Shown: positions 1 to 10,796, counted from the stretch's first letter. The stretch is 64,000 nucleotides of DNA from Adiantum capillus-veneris (GCA_014529385.2 CM043946.1:36110558-36174557), one strand, 5' to 3'. Program-made: numbers and translations. Notes: generated by a model from the letters alone, not told the origin.

Positions 1-191
1 ACCTTGTTTCTGTTTCAAGCTATAGATTTGAGCTACCGTATTATGTTTAATCCCCGTTTTGGAACATGCAGCTACAAATCCTTGAGCTAATGTATTTAAG
101 TCCATGATTGACCTTGGTGAAATGTTTTGGAACCATGTCATGCTTTTCCTTCTAATGTCATTCCAAATCCCTCAAATTGAGTATGGAAATC
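1..191 (-). pseudogene. Gag domain, distal part (element A, gypsy-like)
   Basis: Read on the minus strand across the COP1 insertion, this stretch continues the Gag reading begun at about 5280. Motifs visible are DPYDHLASFKQVL, then TLEGKA and, after a one-base frameshift, TWFQNIS, then LAQGFVAACS. This is the normal order of a retrotransposon Gag capsid domain (D-P-x-x-H-L, T-L-x-G-x-A-x-x-W-F, L-x-x-x-F). The frameshift near GKA/TWF shows decay. The rest of the element, including pol, would lie left of the window. Before COP1 landed this DNA was contiguous with 5210 onward. Family assignment is by motif reading only. Confidence 0.7.
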
Positions 192-410
192 TGTTGGAAT
201 TAGGGTTGCAGAGAAACACACACAGCTTAAGGAAGCTCAAGGCACACAATAGAGAGTGTGTTACTTAGTGTGCAATGGAAAGATAGATAGCCCTAGAGTG
301 ATGGGTGTATATACAATGCACAGGGGGGAAAAACCTCCTAAAGAGGGAAAAAAATGCTCCGACAGTCCTAGTGTGTTCACACACATCACTACCACATGTA
401 TATGGTAACA
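192..410 (-). repeat. COP1 3' LTR
   Basis: 219 bp. In element sense it starts TGTTACCATATACATG and ends CCCTAATTCCAACA, giving TG...CA ends. It matches the COP2 LTRs and the partner at 4993-5209. A purine-rich tract (AGGGGAGATT in sense, 411-420) sits directly inside it, as a polypurine tract should. Confidence 0.95.
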
Positions 411-485
411 AATCTCCCCTGGAGTGATGGGGTGAACGAGAGTTGGCACATGAGTAAAGGGAGGTGCCATGCCCTTAGGACATGA

Positions 486-1020
486 TCAGTCCACAAAGGG
501 GAGTAAGCCCAAAGCTTTGCGGAAAGCTTCGAGCTTCTCACAAGACAATGCCTTTGTGAAAAGATCTGCAAGGCTGTCCTGTGTTGGCACATAAGCCAAG
601 CTGATCTCTCCTGCTGAGAGCCTCTCCCTGACATAGTGGTAATGCACCTCAATGTGCTTTATGCGAGCATGAAAAACTGGGTTCCTTGCAACTGCCAATG
701 CGCTCTGATTGTCAGTGTAGATAGTGTTGGCAGTGTCCTGTCCAACACCCAAATCAGCCATAAGGCGTTTGGGCCATACACACTCAACTGTAGCTGTGAT
801 GAAGACTGCCCTGTACTCAGCCTCACAACTCTAAGTGGCCACAGTAGGTTGCTTCTTGCTCAACCATGATATACATGAACTGCCAAGCATGAAACAAAAA
901 CCACTTGTGGACACTCGTGTGTCAAAAAAACAGCCCAATCTGAGTCCAAAAAAGCATGTAAAGCTAGCGGCAATGATCCCCCCTTGGGATAAAACAAGCC
1001 AAGATGTAAAGTGCCACTAA
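486..1020 (-). pseudogene. COP1 RNase H region
   Basis: Degraded copia RNase H. The last 91 codons (761 down to 486) are open and read IYTDNQSALAVARNP, then the HIEVHYHYVRE motif and DLFTKAL, the usual C-terminus of copia polyproteins, ending in a stop at 486. Upstream parts (STSGFCFMLG, SWLSKKQPTVAT) are in shifted frames. It aligns with the intact COP2 copy at 50440-50915. Confidence 0.85.
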
Positions 1021-1048
1021 GGTAGCGAAAAATACTCTTGACAGCTTG

Positions 1049-1906
1049 CTAATGCTTAGACCCTAGGCTATGCATAAATTTGCTGGCTTGTGAGACTGCA
1101 AACTGAATATCTGGCCTCATGTTGCATACATAAATGAGGCAGCCAATAGCAGTTTGGTAAAGAGTGACATCAGGAGGATCGCCAGCATCATGTAGACTTA
1201 ACTTTAAACTTGTTTCCATGGGAGTGGCAATAGGTTTGCAATCCTCAAGTCCAAACTTACATAGCAATGTCTCTATGTAACTTTTCTGACACAAGGCAAT
1301 ACCACCATCACACTGCTTAAACTGTATGCCCAAATAATGATGCAACAACCCCAAATCTTTCATCTCAAAAGTAGCATTCAAAGCAGCCTTAAATTCAGCA
1401 ACATGTCTCTCATTTGGTCCAGTGATCAACAAATCATCTACATAAAGAACCATAATGAGAAGTACATCACCCTCATGCTTTACATACAATGTGCTTTCTG
1501 TTGGACTGTTACGAAAGCCTTGTTTGACCAAATGAGTGTCAGCTTTCTCATACCAAGCACGAGGAGATTTCTTCAACCCATACAAAGCCTTGTTACATAT
1601 GCACACTTTGTCCTCTTGTCCTTTCTTGACAAAACCGCGAGGCTGTATTATAAACTTCCTCAAATATGTCACCATTCAAGAAAGCAATAACAATGTCTGA
1701 TTGATGTACATCCCAACCAAAATGAGCTGCCAATGCACAGTAGTCATACGACAAGTGGGAGCAAAGGTCTCTTCATAATCTATGCATTTTTGTTGTGCAT
1801 AACCCTTTGCAACAAGTCGAGCCTTGTGGTGATTGATCTCCCCATCCGGCTTGCGTTTCAACTTGTAAACCCACTTCGTACCAATGGGCTTTTTGCCAGG
1901 AGGCAA
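1049..1906 (-). pseudogene. COP1 reverse transcriptase
   Basis: Copia-type RT broken at about 1676. The N-terminal piece (1906-1676) has IGTKWVYKLKRKPDGE and EETFAPTCRMTTV. The C-terminal piece (1675-1049) has ALYGLKKSPRAWYEKAD and the catalytic YVDD in VLYVDDLLITG, then LGLLHHYLGIQF and MRPDIQFAVSQ. Between them about 20 codons (the QSDIVTAFLNGE region) are shifted out of frame. Compared with COP2 the enzyme is interrupted, so it is non-functional as it stands. Confidence 0.9.
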
Positions 1907-1954
1907 ATCACATGAACTCCATGCATCATTTTCTATAAGTGCATCATATTCTGA

Positions 1955-2503
1955 TTACATGGCAGCCATCCAATATTTTAAATTTTGTGCTTCATTAAAA
2001 GACAGAGGCTCCTCAACATCATGTAAACTAGACACAGACAAAGCATTACAATTTGATGCATAAGATGCATGGCGAGAACCTGAACGAGTATGACTAGACA
2101 AAGGTGCATCCAATTTACTGTCACGCAAAGTGTGCACCAGCCATTTTGGCATACCTCTAGCCTGCTCATTTTCAGCCCTTTACTCATCAAGTACATCATG
2201 TACATCTACATCAGTGATAGGCTGATCTGTAACATTTTTAGAAACCCCCATAGGCTGTACATTTGCCTCATTGGAACTTATATTCGTATTTCCACCATTG
2301 AAAAGAGGCAACAAAGTGTCATAAATGTCGTGTGAGCTTACATTACTGTCTCTAGTACATGACAGCACTATAACCAACAAAAATACATTTGACAGCCTTA
2401 TCATCCAAATTTTTGCGTTGTATTTGTGGCACCAAAGCATATGCCAAACAGCGAAAAACACGCATGTGCTCCATAAAAGGTTTTCTATCATGCCATGCTT
2501 CAA
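1955..2503 (-). pseudogene. COP1 integrase-to-RT linker
   Basis: Decayed connection region between integrase and RT. It carries SCTRDSNVSSHDIYDTLLPL, then RGMPKWLVHTLRDSKLDAPL and SFNEAQNLKYW, in two overlapping frames. It matters because COP1 still has about 20 codons between HTRSGSR and PLSFNEA that the younger COP2 has lost. Confidence 0.8.
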
Positions 2504-3170
2504 ATGGAGTAATAGACTGCAAAGATTTTGTAGGACACCTGTTTAGTACATAAGTGGCACACATGATGGCCTCAAGCCAAAAAGAATGCGGCAAAGCTTG
2601 ACTTTTGACCATACATCGTGTAATTTCCGTAAGTGATCTGTTTTTCCTCTCAGCAACACCATTTTGCTGAGGTGTATAAGGCATTGTACATTAGTGTTTT
2701 ATCCCACGACTAGCCAGAAATGCACTGAATTCATGCGACATATACTCCCCCCTTCGATCGGAACGGAGGGTGCCCATAGTACATTTCGAGACATTTTCAG
2801 CCATAGCCAGAAATTGTTTGAAGCATATAAAAACTTCGGACTTTGCTTTAAGTGGAAATACCCATGCATGCCTGAAGTAATCATCAATGAAAGTCACGAA
2901 GTAAAGGTAATTGCCCAAGGACGGAGTTTGCATGGGCCTACAAACATCATTATGCACAAGCTGCAACCTGCATGTGGCCCGAACTGAACTATCCTTTGGA
3001 AACTTAGAACACTACATCTTACCCAAAATACAGCCTTCACAAACATGTTTGATAGGTGCTTCAAGAGGCGGAAAAGAAGCAACCATATTAGATTGTTGCA
3101 AATGCAGCAAAATCGAAAAATTTAGATGACCAAAACGTGCATGCCAAAGTTTTGCATATGAAATAGCCCT
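2352..3170 (-). pseudogene. COP1 integrase
   Basis: Copia integrase core in pieces. The 2966-2691 piece reads LVHNDVCRPMQTPSLGNY (first Asp region) and TLRSDRRGEYMSHEF (second Asp). The 2684-2352 piece reads PYTPQQNGVAERKNRSL (catalytic Glu), FWLEAIMCATYVLNRCP and FVGYSA. A stop and frame change lies between them near 2688. The preceding zinc-binding segment (HARFGHLN, CEGCILGK in COP2) lies in 2967-3170 and is also broken. Confidence 0.88.
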
Positions 3171-3593
3171 TCAATCTATAACTGCATTTGCAAAATTTTG
3201 TCCACACTTGTCATACAAAATGAGCTTATACAGCCCATGGCACAAAAGCCCAGATGCAACAATTTCATCATCAAAACTGAGATCATGAACTATACATCTG
3301 TCATCCACAAATTTGACTACAAGTCCAAGTCTAGCAAGTGCAGATACTGATAAAAGATTCTTCTTGATCCCAGGTACATAAAGTGTATCAACAAGTGTGA
3401 AAGAACTACCATTAGTAGCAGTAAGCACAATCTTTCCAACTCCCTGAACCGGATAAGAGGCATTGTTGGCACAAGTGATTGAATTCCCATGAGGGACAGA
3501 CTCGAGAGAGGTGAACAATTCACGATGTGAGGTAATGTGCTTTGTAGCACCACTGTCGAAATACCACACATGTGAATCTGTTGCAACTGACAA
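3171..3593 (-). pseudogene. COP1 protease and pre-integrase region
   Basis: 140 open codons. WYFDSGATKHITSHRELF carries the aspartic protease active site DSGA of copia elements. The C-terminal half (LLSVSALARLGLVVKF, GLYKLILYDKCGQ) is the gag-pre-integrase stretch. It aligns along its length with COP2. The surrounding frames are shifted. Confidence 0.9.
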
Positions 3594-3732
3594 GCATGCA
3601 TCATGGACAACATGATTGTAAGTGCACTCTGCGCTAAAAGCCCATTCTGCATCAACATTAGCATTATAGTCTCCTTTTACAGAAGACTCAACAATGGCTG
3701 CATTTGTAGTGGAGCCAACATTTGGAGTGGAA

Positions 3733-4670
3733 CTACCCTCTTTCTCCCTCTTTCTTCTTAGCCTCTTTGGCCTTTAACTTAGGACACTGCTTGATCAAGT
3801 GATTATTAGCTTTACAATAATGGCAACGCATCTTCTTTTTGCCCTTATCACCAAAATTGCCAGATGAAGTGCTGCTAGTAGAAGCATTGGGAACATAAGT
3901 TTTGCCACTTGCAGCAGGACCATAAGAAGTGGTTGCATTTTTATCACCCTTTCTTTGAGAAGCAATAAAAGCCTGTTCAACTGCACGTTGTTTAGTCCTG
4001 TTTTTTCTGGAAAGTGAATCTTGCAACAGCAATGTGCATAATGCATCAAACTAGACAACTTCTGGATTTCCTTGGGTCATAAGTCTCCAAGTACTATCAA
4101 AAGTGTGGTAAGAATCTGGTAAGGCATCAAGAACAGTCTGCACAAGGAAATTGTCTGAAATGACTTCACCTGCAGAAATAAGTTGCTCATTGATATCCTT
4201 AACACTAGCAAGGAAAGTGTCCATATCATCTTCCTCATGCATAATCTTCAACTCCAGCTCTTTACGCAGCAAAGCAATTTTAGCCTCATTGCACTTGCAT
4301 AAAGACCAGCCAAAATATCCCAATCATGTTTTGCAGATTTTGCTAAACGGTTGTGAGGAACAATGGTGCGCTTCTTCACAGACAACGCAATCAATGCATG
4401 AGCCTGCGCATCCTTTACATCCCAACGAGCTTGTTCTGTCGTAGGCAAAACAACTCTAATAGCAGCAATCCTTGCAGCAAGACCTGCAACATCCTGAACA
4501 TCGCCTACATCCTCAGAACCAAGACGTACATCAATGCCCTGCACAATATTCCCGACGCCCTTTGACACAAGAACATGTTGCATCATATAAGCCCATATAG
4601 GGTAATTGTCCCCATCCAACCTGTCCTCAGCAGTAAACATCTTGAAGACATCTGTGTTGTTGTCAGCCAT
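3733..4670 (-). pseudogene. COP1 gag
   Basis: Begins with an ATG at 4670-4668 (MADNNTDVFKMF), the same start as COP2. It covers the UBN2-like capsid segment (EDRLDGDNYPIWAYMMQ; RKELELKIMHEEDDMDTFLA) and a CCHC zinc knuckle (CHYCKANNHLIKQC, C-x2-C-x4-H-x4-C). Frameshifts occur near 4320 (ASAMRLK instead of ASRNEAK), a stop near 4050, and again after KKEGERG near 3735. Product would be the particle protein. Confidence 0.9.
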
Positions 4671-4992
4671 GGTAAATGCTGCACCTGATGTGAAAACTGC
4701 CCGAAAATAGGAGAAACGGAGGGGGAACAACACGTGCTATATAGCACAAACCGTAGAAGACTGTAAGGCACCTGTTATGCAGAAAATGGCATTGACGGAA
4801 ATTTTTTACAAAATGACAAAATTGCCTATGCAGACCTGCTTGTAGTGGAAACGGAGGCCGAAATAAGCCAAAAATATTTGTCGACCTGCAAACACTCGCC
4901 AAACCTCACTGTAATCGGAGAAAGTGACCAGGCATGTGCTGGAGCAGCTGGCGGCTAAGCCCGGGGAGGACGTAACTTGCGCTAATACCAAT

Positions 4993-5209
4993 CGTTGTAA
5001 TTAGGGTTGCAGAGAAACACACGAAGACGAAGGAAGCTCAAGGCACACAACAGAGAGTGTGTTACTTAGTGTGCAATGTAAAGATAGATAGCCCTAGAGT
5101 GATGGGTGTATATACAATGCACAGGGGAAAAGACCTCCTAAAGAGGGAAAAAAATGCCAAGCGGTCCTAGTGTGTTTACACACATCACTACCACATGTAT
5201 ATGGTAACA
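4993..5209 (-). repeat. COP1 5' LTR and decayed primer-binding site
   Basis: 217 bp. The inner edge is mutated (sense end ...CCTAATTACAACG instead of TTCCAACA). Just inside, 4981-4990 in sense reads TGGTATTAGCGC, a decayed TGGTATCAGAGC initiator-tRNA-Met primer site. The target duplication AAATC follows at 5210-5214. Confidence 0.93.
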
Positions 5210-5252
5210 AAATCAAATATGCGTTTTGCTCTTAGCACTTGTTTAAAGCTTG

Positions 5253-6308
5253 CTAAGTGGTCATATGGATCCCTAGATCCATTGTATTTTCTGACCCATT
5301 TTTGAAAATCAGTTGGTCTGACACATCTATTTGGTTCAACTCCCGATCTCCTGGCAGTTGGTCATGTTCCGAGTCCTTCAAACTAGTCTGTTGGAAATAG
5401 TGACTCATGTAGCCCTGGTCTGGCTTTAGTGTCACCCGGTTTTCTTTGTGTGATGAGGTAGTTTTTGGTTTTTTAACGTGACTCTCAAAAGATCTCTCGT
5501 AGAGTTCATCTCTTGGAAAAGTTTCTGGTCCTCGGCTCAATATCCAATCCCTTATGGAGTACCCTTGGTATTTGGTTTGTTCCACCTCCTCAGGACTCAT
5601 CATAACAAAGTTATTGTTATAACAATCCCTAACTAGGTAGGCTGGTAGGTCTGTTGATCCCTTGTCTTTGATTTTGAAGATATAGATGATCTTCATGGGT
5701 GTTAACTGTCCTGATTTGGCATGAGAAGTCCATGGAAGGTCTTTGACATTTCTATCCTCCCAATAATAGACTCCGATCCTAGGATTATCCGTGCTAAGCC
5801 ATTTCAAAGGCTTCAAATCAACTTGATCGTATCCCTCGAATTCTGAAGTCGGTGGTCCTTCTGTTGCTGCCATATCTGGAATTATGGTATTTGCTTCCAA
5901 CCCCCATTTGTCTATCACATCAGGGTTTTCAACTTGTAAATACTGAGTTCTATTTTTATCCATATACATTTTTCCTTGTTTGTTTGCCCTGATTTCCTTT
6001 TCAAACTCTATGTCATGGTCATCAACGCGAATATCATACTCTTCATTAGGATCCAAGTAAACCTGAGCTCCATGGCGATTAGTCTTATAAAAGGTGAGCA
6101 TGTGTTTATAATGCACTGTCGTTCTGGTTTCTGAACAAGTCGAATAGGAAGACATTTCAGATGTTGATTCTGAAAAGGTGTCTAAGGCTTCTTCAAAAAT
6201 AGTGTCAAAGTGATCGCCTTGATTCACACTCTCTTCGGTGGATACTCTACTAGAGGTCTCTCCAAATATGCCTTGGCTTGCTAGTATACGACCAGATCTA
6301 AGGTTCAT
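5253..6308 (-). CDS. Gag polyprotein N-terminal part, element A
   Basis: 351 open codons starting MNLRSGRILASQG, then a hydrophilic, Asp/Glu/Ser-rich region (SESTSEMSSYSTCSE; EEYDIRVDDHDIEFEKE) with no membrane segments. I do not recognise residues 1-320 as a named domain. What fixes the identity is its end: a one-base shift near 5335 takes the reading into RPTDFQKWVRKYNGSRDPYD and on into a standard Gag capsid motif that continues past COP1 to position 1. So this is the long N-terminal extension of a retrotransposon Gag, now frameshifted. It sits downstream (minus strand) of a 1.4-kb leader and an LTR-like sequence, as expected for gag. A pararetrovirus-like capsid is a less likely alternative. 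Confidence 0.6.
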   Translation of the reverse strand: MNLRSGRILASQGIFGETSSRVSTEESVNQGDHFDTIFEEALDTFSESTSEMSSYSTCSETRTTVHYKHMLTFYKTNRHGAQVYLDPNEEYDIRVDDHDIEFEKEIRANKQGKMYMDKNRTQYLQVENPDVIDKWGLEANTIIPDMAATEGPPTSEFEGYDQVDLKPLKWLSTDNPRIGVYYWEDRNVKDLPWTSHAKSGQLTPMKIIYIFKIKDKGSTDLPAYLVRDCYNNNFVMMSPEEVEQTKYQGYSIRDWILSRGPETFPRDELYERSFESHVKKPKTTSSHKENRVTLKPDQGYMSHYFQQTSLKDSEHDQLPGDRELNQIDVSDQLIFKNGSENTMDLGIHMTT

Positions 6309-7682
6309 GTAGACTTGTGAAGCCCTTGATAGAGTACTTACTGTCAGATTGACTTGTTATCAGCTTCTCCACTTGACTTGATTGCAACTTCTGTCAAGCT
6401 TTCAATTCCTTGTCTGCAACTTGATTCCTGTATTACTTTTAATCAAGTTAGCTATTCCTCCACAAAGACTGTATAATTTTTGTTATCTATTGTGATTGGT
6501 CTATGTGTATCTCTTCAAATTGAGCTAAGTGAATCAGCAATTGAGACTCTCGGATTCTACTTTTGCAAAAAGCCGAAGGACTAATCTACAACCTGGAAAC
6601 TGAATGAACATGTACCAATTTGGATCTGATTGAAACCAAAATTGCCCGGTGGCCTTGTACTATGTTGGTCTAACACTGTACAAGCTCAAAAGTCCAAAAA
6701 ATTGTGTCTTTGTGTATCGAAAGTAAATAATCACGATTATTTACTTTTCTCAATTTTCAGCACTTTTTGGCTTGTTTTGCCAAGTACTCAACTTGTCAAG
6801 GTCTCTGGACAAGTTTCACTAAGTTTGAGCAAAATTTGTTCAAGTTATCAAAACTGTTTCGTATCCCAGACTCAATTTTTCGAGAATCTGGCTTAAGTCT
6901 CACTTCGTAATCCAAATTTACCAAATTTCATTTGTGTGGTCTACTTGATATACTTGACCTTGTGGTACTCAATTGTGCAAAAATGTCCAATTTTCTAGCA
7001 TATATAAATAATCACGACTATTTCCTTATGGTATTTTTATGCAATTTTTTGCCACAATGTTGACACGGAATGGTTAAGCAACTCAACTTAAGCTCCCTAG
7101 CCAAGTTACATCAAGTTAGGATAATCCCTGTTCAAATGGTCAACAGTTTTGTGTCTACAGACTGGCTTTATAGATTTGGCCACAATTTTCACTTTAATGA
7201 TCCAAATCTTACGCAATTTGATTTGTCGTCTTAGTATAACATGGTAAAACTAGTGGTATGTTGGGTTGATCAAAAAAGTTAAAAAATGGGACAAATTTTT
7301 TTTGCATCTTTTTTGTCAACTAAGCATGTACACTTGTTTATCACATCAATATAAGCCTATGAGTCAAGTTTCACTGAGTTTGAACAAAATTTTCCCAATT
7401 TACACTCAAGTTCTCGACAATCAATACAGATTTCAGTTTTTACCACTGTTTTGGTCAGTGTGGTGATCCAAATTCTATGGGCCTTTACAAAAGATGTTTA
7501 TACACATGCATAGAGTCTTTGGTATCAACCTTGGTCACTTTTGAGTTGAAAGTAAACAATCACAAAAGCCTTTGTTTGCCCCAATTTGCCCTGCTATGTC
7601 AATCCCTGCAGAGCTTGCCAAGCTCCTGTTGCTCAAGGTCACTGCACACGCAAATAGTCCAGGGCTCGGAATCCTGCCCTGG
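6309..7682 (-). other. Leader of element A
   Basis: About 1.4 kb without coding potential between the Gag start and the putative primer-binding site. It is AT-rich and mostly made of degenerate tandem repeats (see 6618-7660). I see no splice or promoter signals that I would defend. Confidence 0.45.
6618..7660. repeat. Degenerate tandem repeat, period about 265-290 bp
   Basis: Four diverged copies start near 6618, 6909, 7199 and 7463. Shared words are GATCCAAAT...CAATTTGATTTG at the start, AAATAATCACGA about 100 bp in (6725, 7005, and AAACAATCACAA near 7554), and TCAAGTTTCACTRAGTTTGA (6807, 7362). They lie inside the element A leader. Confidence 0.65.
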
Positions 7683-7694
7683 GCTCTAATGCCA
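7683..7694 (-). promoter_or_regulatory. Putative primer-binding site, element A
   Basis: Minus strand reads TGGCATTAGAGC, two substitutions from the plant initiator-Met primer site TGGTATCAGAGC, two bases inside an LTR-like end (CCATTTCCCACA). Position fits a reverse-strand element whose gag starts at 6308. Confidence 0.55.
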
Positions 7695-7696
7695 CT

Positions 7697-7971
7697 TGTG
7701 GGAAATGGCTATGAAGTGCAAGAGAGGGATGGAGAGAAGGGGAAGGGGATGGAGCAGACACATTGTGTAGTGGAGCATTAGAGAGTGTTATCTCTCTTCT
7801 CCTTATTCTGAATATAACCAAAGAATACAAGAGGGCGAGTGCCCGGCCATAATCGACCACGAGCCACTGGCCCGTAACCCAACACTTGGTACCCACGAGG
7901 TCTGGAAATCGTTGTTATAAATGTGGCACAACGCTTTGTTTGGTTCGGGAGTTTGAAGCAAAGACAAAACA
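7697..7971 (-). repeat. Putative 5' LTR of element A (outer edge uncertain)
   Basis: Inner end is TG/CA-type and adjoins the primer site. In sense the interior has GAATAAGGAG and CTTGTATTCTTTGG, typical of LTR R/U5 polyadenylation zones. A possible start is TGTTTTGTC at 7971. The second LTR would lie outside the window, so the boundary cannot be verified. Confidence 0.4.
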
Positions 7972-9036
7972 TGAACTTACAAAGAGACTAAGGTAAAGGC
8001 AAGCTGGACAGAGATAACGGCAATAAAGATTTGACATAGGAAATTGGCATGTCACATGTGGTGGTGAGTACAATGGCCACGACGCCATATTTCTAGTCAA
8101 GAGATCATTGCCTCCAAGAGCTTCAGCCAAAGAGAGGCTCGTGAGTGGCAAAGAGGGGCAAGCAGTGCTCCCTATAAATAGTTTGGACCCTTGTGTTGGA
8201 GTTCAAGTGACCAGTGTTTGAACCCATGGGTTGGAGTTCAAGGCACTTGCATCTGGCAAGGAACCAATCAGCCATATCTAAAACACTATGGATGTGCACA
8301 CCAATCCATTGTTGTTGGCCAGATTATGGAGAGGATGTGTTTCAAGTTCATTATCTAGGAGTATTATGGACGTGATGTGTTCATAGTTCACGAATGGGGA
8401 TTCTTGGATGTAGTGTGGTCTAAAATTCAATTTTCTATAAGGCAACCGATGCTCAAGATGGCATTCTTGTAAGGTAAAAAATGTTGAGGGTATGGTAGCA
8501 AAATCGAGGTATACTAATTGGTGGCCATTTCTGGGTGTTCATGGTAGCTTCTTCATTGACTTGGTCTCACTATTTAAGTCCACTATGAGCTACAGAGAGG
8601 GTGTTAAAGTTATGGAATCTCAAGTGAAGTTCCCAATGTGATCCCACTATTTATTTTGGCCTCTAGGTATTTATTTTACTTATTTGTCAAAGTCTGGTTA
8701 GGGTAATTTACTTTGTTGGGTATATATGAAATTCATTGCCCCCACTCTATTATTATCAATTCATTTCCAAGGTTGGTTGGTTCAACAATATCTCTCTCTC
8801 TCTCTCGTGTATTCTCCCCATTGCTCTATGCTTCTGCATCGTCGACTTTGACAGTGTGTAGGAGAGGACTCAGAGTTTTGATCGGAGGATGTGCTTCTCA
8901 TTAAGGAAACCAAGAACATGGTGTCTCACCTTTGTATATTGACTCCACTATCTTTCTCTTTTGGTGGTGGTAGTTGTGTTGTGTAGAGCTCTCTTTTGAG
9001 CTCTTGTTCGAGCCTTGGATATGGCAATTAAAGCCA
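7972..9036. other. No gene seen
   Basis: Non-coding sequence with a possible TATA-like TATAAATAG at 8171 on the plus strand and a short TC run near 8788-8806. I see no ORF with recognisable protein character. Confidence 0.5.
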
Positions 9037-9190
9037 TATGAGGTGCATGTCAATGAAAACTGGTATGGCCATGTTTTCTATTGAACTTTATGAGTTTTTT
9101 TCTACTAAACTTTATGAGGTGCATGTGAATGGGAAATAAATTGTCCATGTTTTCTATTGAACTTTATGATTTTTTTTCTAAAATTTGGCT
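9037..9190 (+). repeat. Tandem duplication, period 76 bp
   Basis: TATGAGGTGCATGT starts at 9037 and again at 9113. Both copies continue with CCATGTTTTCTATTGAACTT and a T-run, with few differences. Confidence 0.85.
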
Positions 9191-9709
9191 GGTTTTGGAA
9201 AGCTCTAATTTTGGTTGGTTTTGATCAAGTCTTGTGCATATCTAAGAGCGGATATGGAGCCCCTTCTTGGTTGTGTAAGGGCATGTGAGATAATGTAAAG
9301 CCCTTGGGTTTTTATGGTCGAATTTTCTTTGTTCTTTTGCTGGTTTTTGTTGAATTAAGCAAAGCCCTTGCTTCCTTGCATGCGATTGATAGTTGTAGAA
9401 ATGCTACTGGGGTGTAGGGAACCTAGTTGAGGGTAGGCTAGGGAAATCCATGCTAAGGGATGATAGAATTGAGAGGAGAGAGCGATCCTAAACCTTTATG
9501 GGAGGTAATTTCTTCATCCTCTTATATTTCAGGAGATTGGAGGTGTTATACAAGCGTCCTCACAAAATATAGACAATTTACCACTATTGATGCATAATGT
9601 CAACCATGAAATAAAATTCAATAGGTGCCAACATTCCAAGGAACCTTGTGTATCTCCCACCTTTCCCTCAAAACAACTCGCTCCCATCCCCTCCACCGAC
9701 AACACACAC

Positions 9710-9712
<3 letters not shown>
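9191..9712. other. No gene seen
   Basis: AT-rich sequence without coding character or recognised repeats. Confidence 0.5.

Positions 9713-9775
<63 letters not shown>
9713..9775. repeat. (GA)n microsatellite
   Basis: About 63 bp of uninterrupted GA. Confidence 0.99.
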
Positions 9776-9779
<4 letters not shown>

Positions 9780-10016
9780 GAGGGAGGGCCTTTGTCACGA
9801 CAACTTTCCCCAATAGCCCTTGGCTGGAAATCTTTGTGTGAATTTTGTCACCTTGCTAGATGGATACAAATATGAGCCTCATGTTTTCTGTGTACCTCTG
9901 ACAAACGATGATAGTGTTCGATTCCGACAAGTGATAATTTATGGCATGTTATAAGCAATGATATTGCTTGTGCTGTGGTGATGAGGTGTTTTGCATCAAC
10001 ACGTAGACAATCAAAG

Positions 10017-10103
10017 CAACATTTGGTGAGGATACGACATTTGCACCTATAGTAGAGGTAGGACAGATTGATTTGAAACGTGTCGTATCCTCACCAAATG
10101 TTG
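10017..10103. repeat. Perfect 23-bp inverted repeat
   Basis: Arms 10017-10039 and 10081-10103 (core ATTTGGTGAGGATACGAC and its complement) are separated by 41 bp. A diverged direct copy of the left half follows near 10118 (CTTGGTGATGATATGCC...GCACCTATGGTAGAGGTAG). Confidence 0.9.
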
Positions 10104-10275
10104 ACCATGGAAGGTCAACGCTTGGTGATGATATGCCATGTGCACCTATGGTAGAGGTAGCATAAATTTATTTGAAGTCAAGATGATTGTAGGATGCTTG
10201 CTCTTTCAATTCCGAGTGCGATTGACTGACATGGGAAATTGTTTTGCATCACGATGTGGCAACACTAGAAGATAG

Positions 10276-10426
<151 letters not shown>

Positions 10427-10452
10427 AGGCTTGCCTTCCCGTGCATGATACT

Positions 10453-10796
10453 ATATACCATGGGGTCATTAAGGGGTCTTAATGACCCCTGAGGGGCCCC
10501 TGAGCGGTTGGATTGACGGTGGGTAGCCATGGGTGAGGAAGTCTTGAGTTGGATGAATGATGGAAAAAAAGTCAGTGTGCTGACTTGGCCCTCTCATGAA
10601 CTGGGTTCACCCTCCCTATTGGTAGATTGGTGCACTAATCATGTGCTCGCATGGTTTTCCTTGCCCCCCTTGCCACTTCACTTTTCGATAGACTAAACTG
10701 TCCCCGTCAAAACTAAACTCAGACAAATCTGATGACCAATACACAATGCAGCAATTATGCCTAAGTTTAATGATCATTGAAGACCCCATGGTATAT
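10453..10796. mobile_element. MITE-like candidate
   Basis: A 344-bp segment with perfect 15-bp terminal inverted repeats ATATACCATGGGGTC (10453-10467 and 10782-10796). It contains a hairpin, GGGGTCATTAAG-GGGT-CTTAATGACCCC, at 10462-10489. No clear target duplication is visible, so mobility is unproved. Confidence 0.4.

Larger units (their letters stand above)
192..5209 (-). mobile_element. COP1: old Ty1/copia retrotransposon, full length but decayed
   Basis: A 5,018-bp element on the minus strand bounded by LTRs at 192-410 and 4993-5209, with a perfect 5-bp target duplication AAATC at 187-191 and 5210-5214. Internal order on the minus strand is gag, protease, integrase, reverse transcriptase, RNase H, the copia order. 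It belongs to the same family as COP2 (46096-51217): proteins and LTRs align throughout. Its two LTRs differ by many substitutions and small indels (roughly 8 percent by eye) and the coding region has several frameshifts and a deletion at the integrase/RT junction side, so it is an old, dead copy. It landed inside the Gag domain of element A. Confidence 0.95.

Noticed and set aside
7572-8151. Short ORFs around the element A LTR
   Set aside because: They overlap a primer-site-like and LTR-like sequence and show no protein signature.
9587-9875. ORFs encoding Arg-Glu or Leu-Ser repeats
   Set aside because: They are translations of a (GA)n microsatellite. The same applies to the ORFs over 10249-10530, 10875-11087, 15348-15851, 27215-27586, 29168-29559 and 38783-39198.
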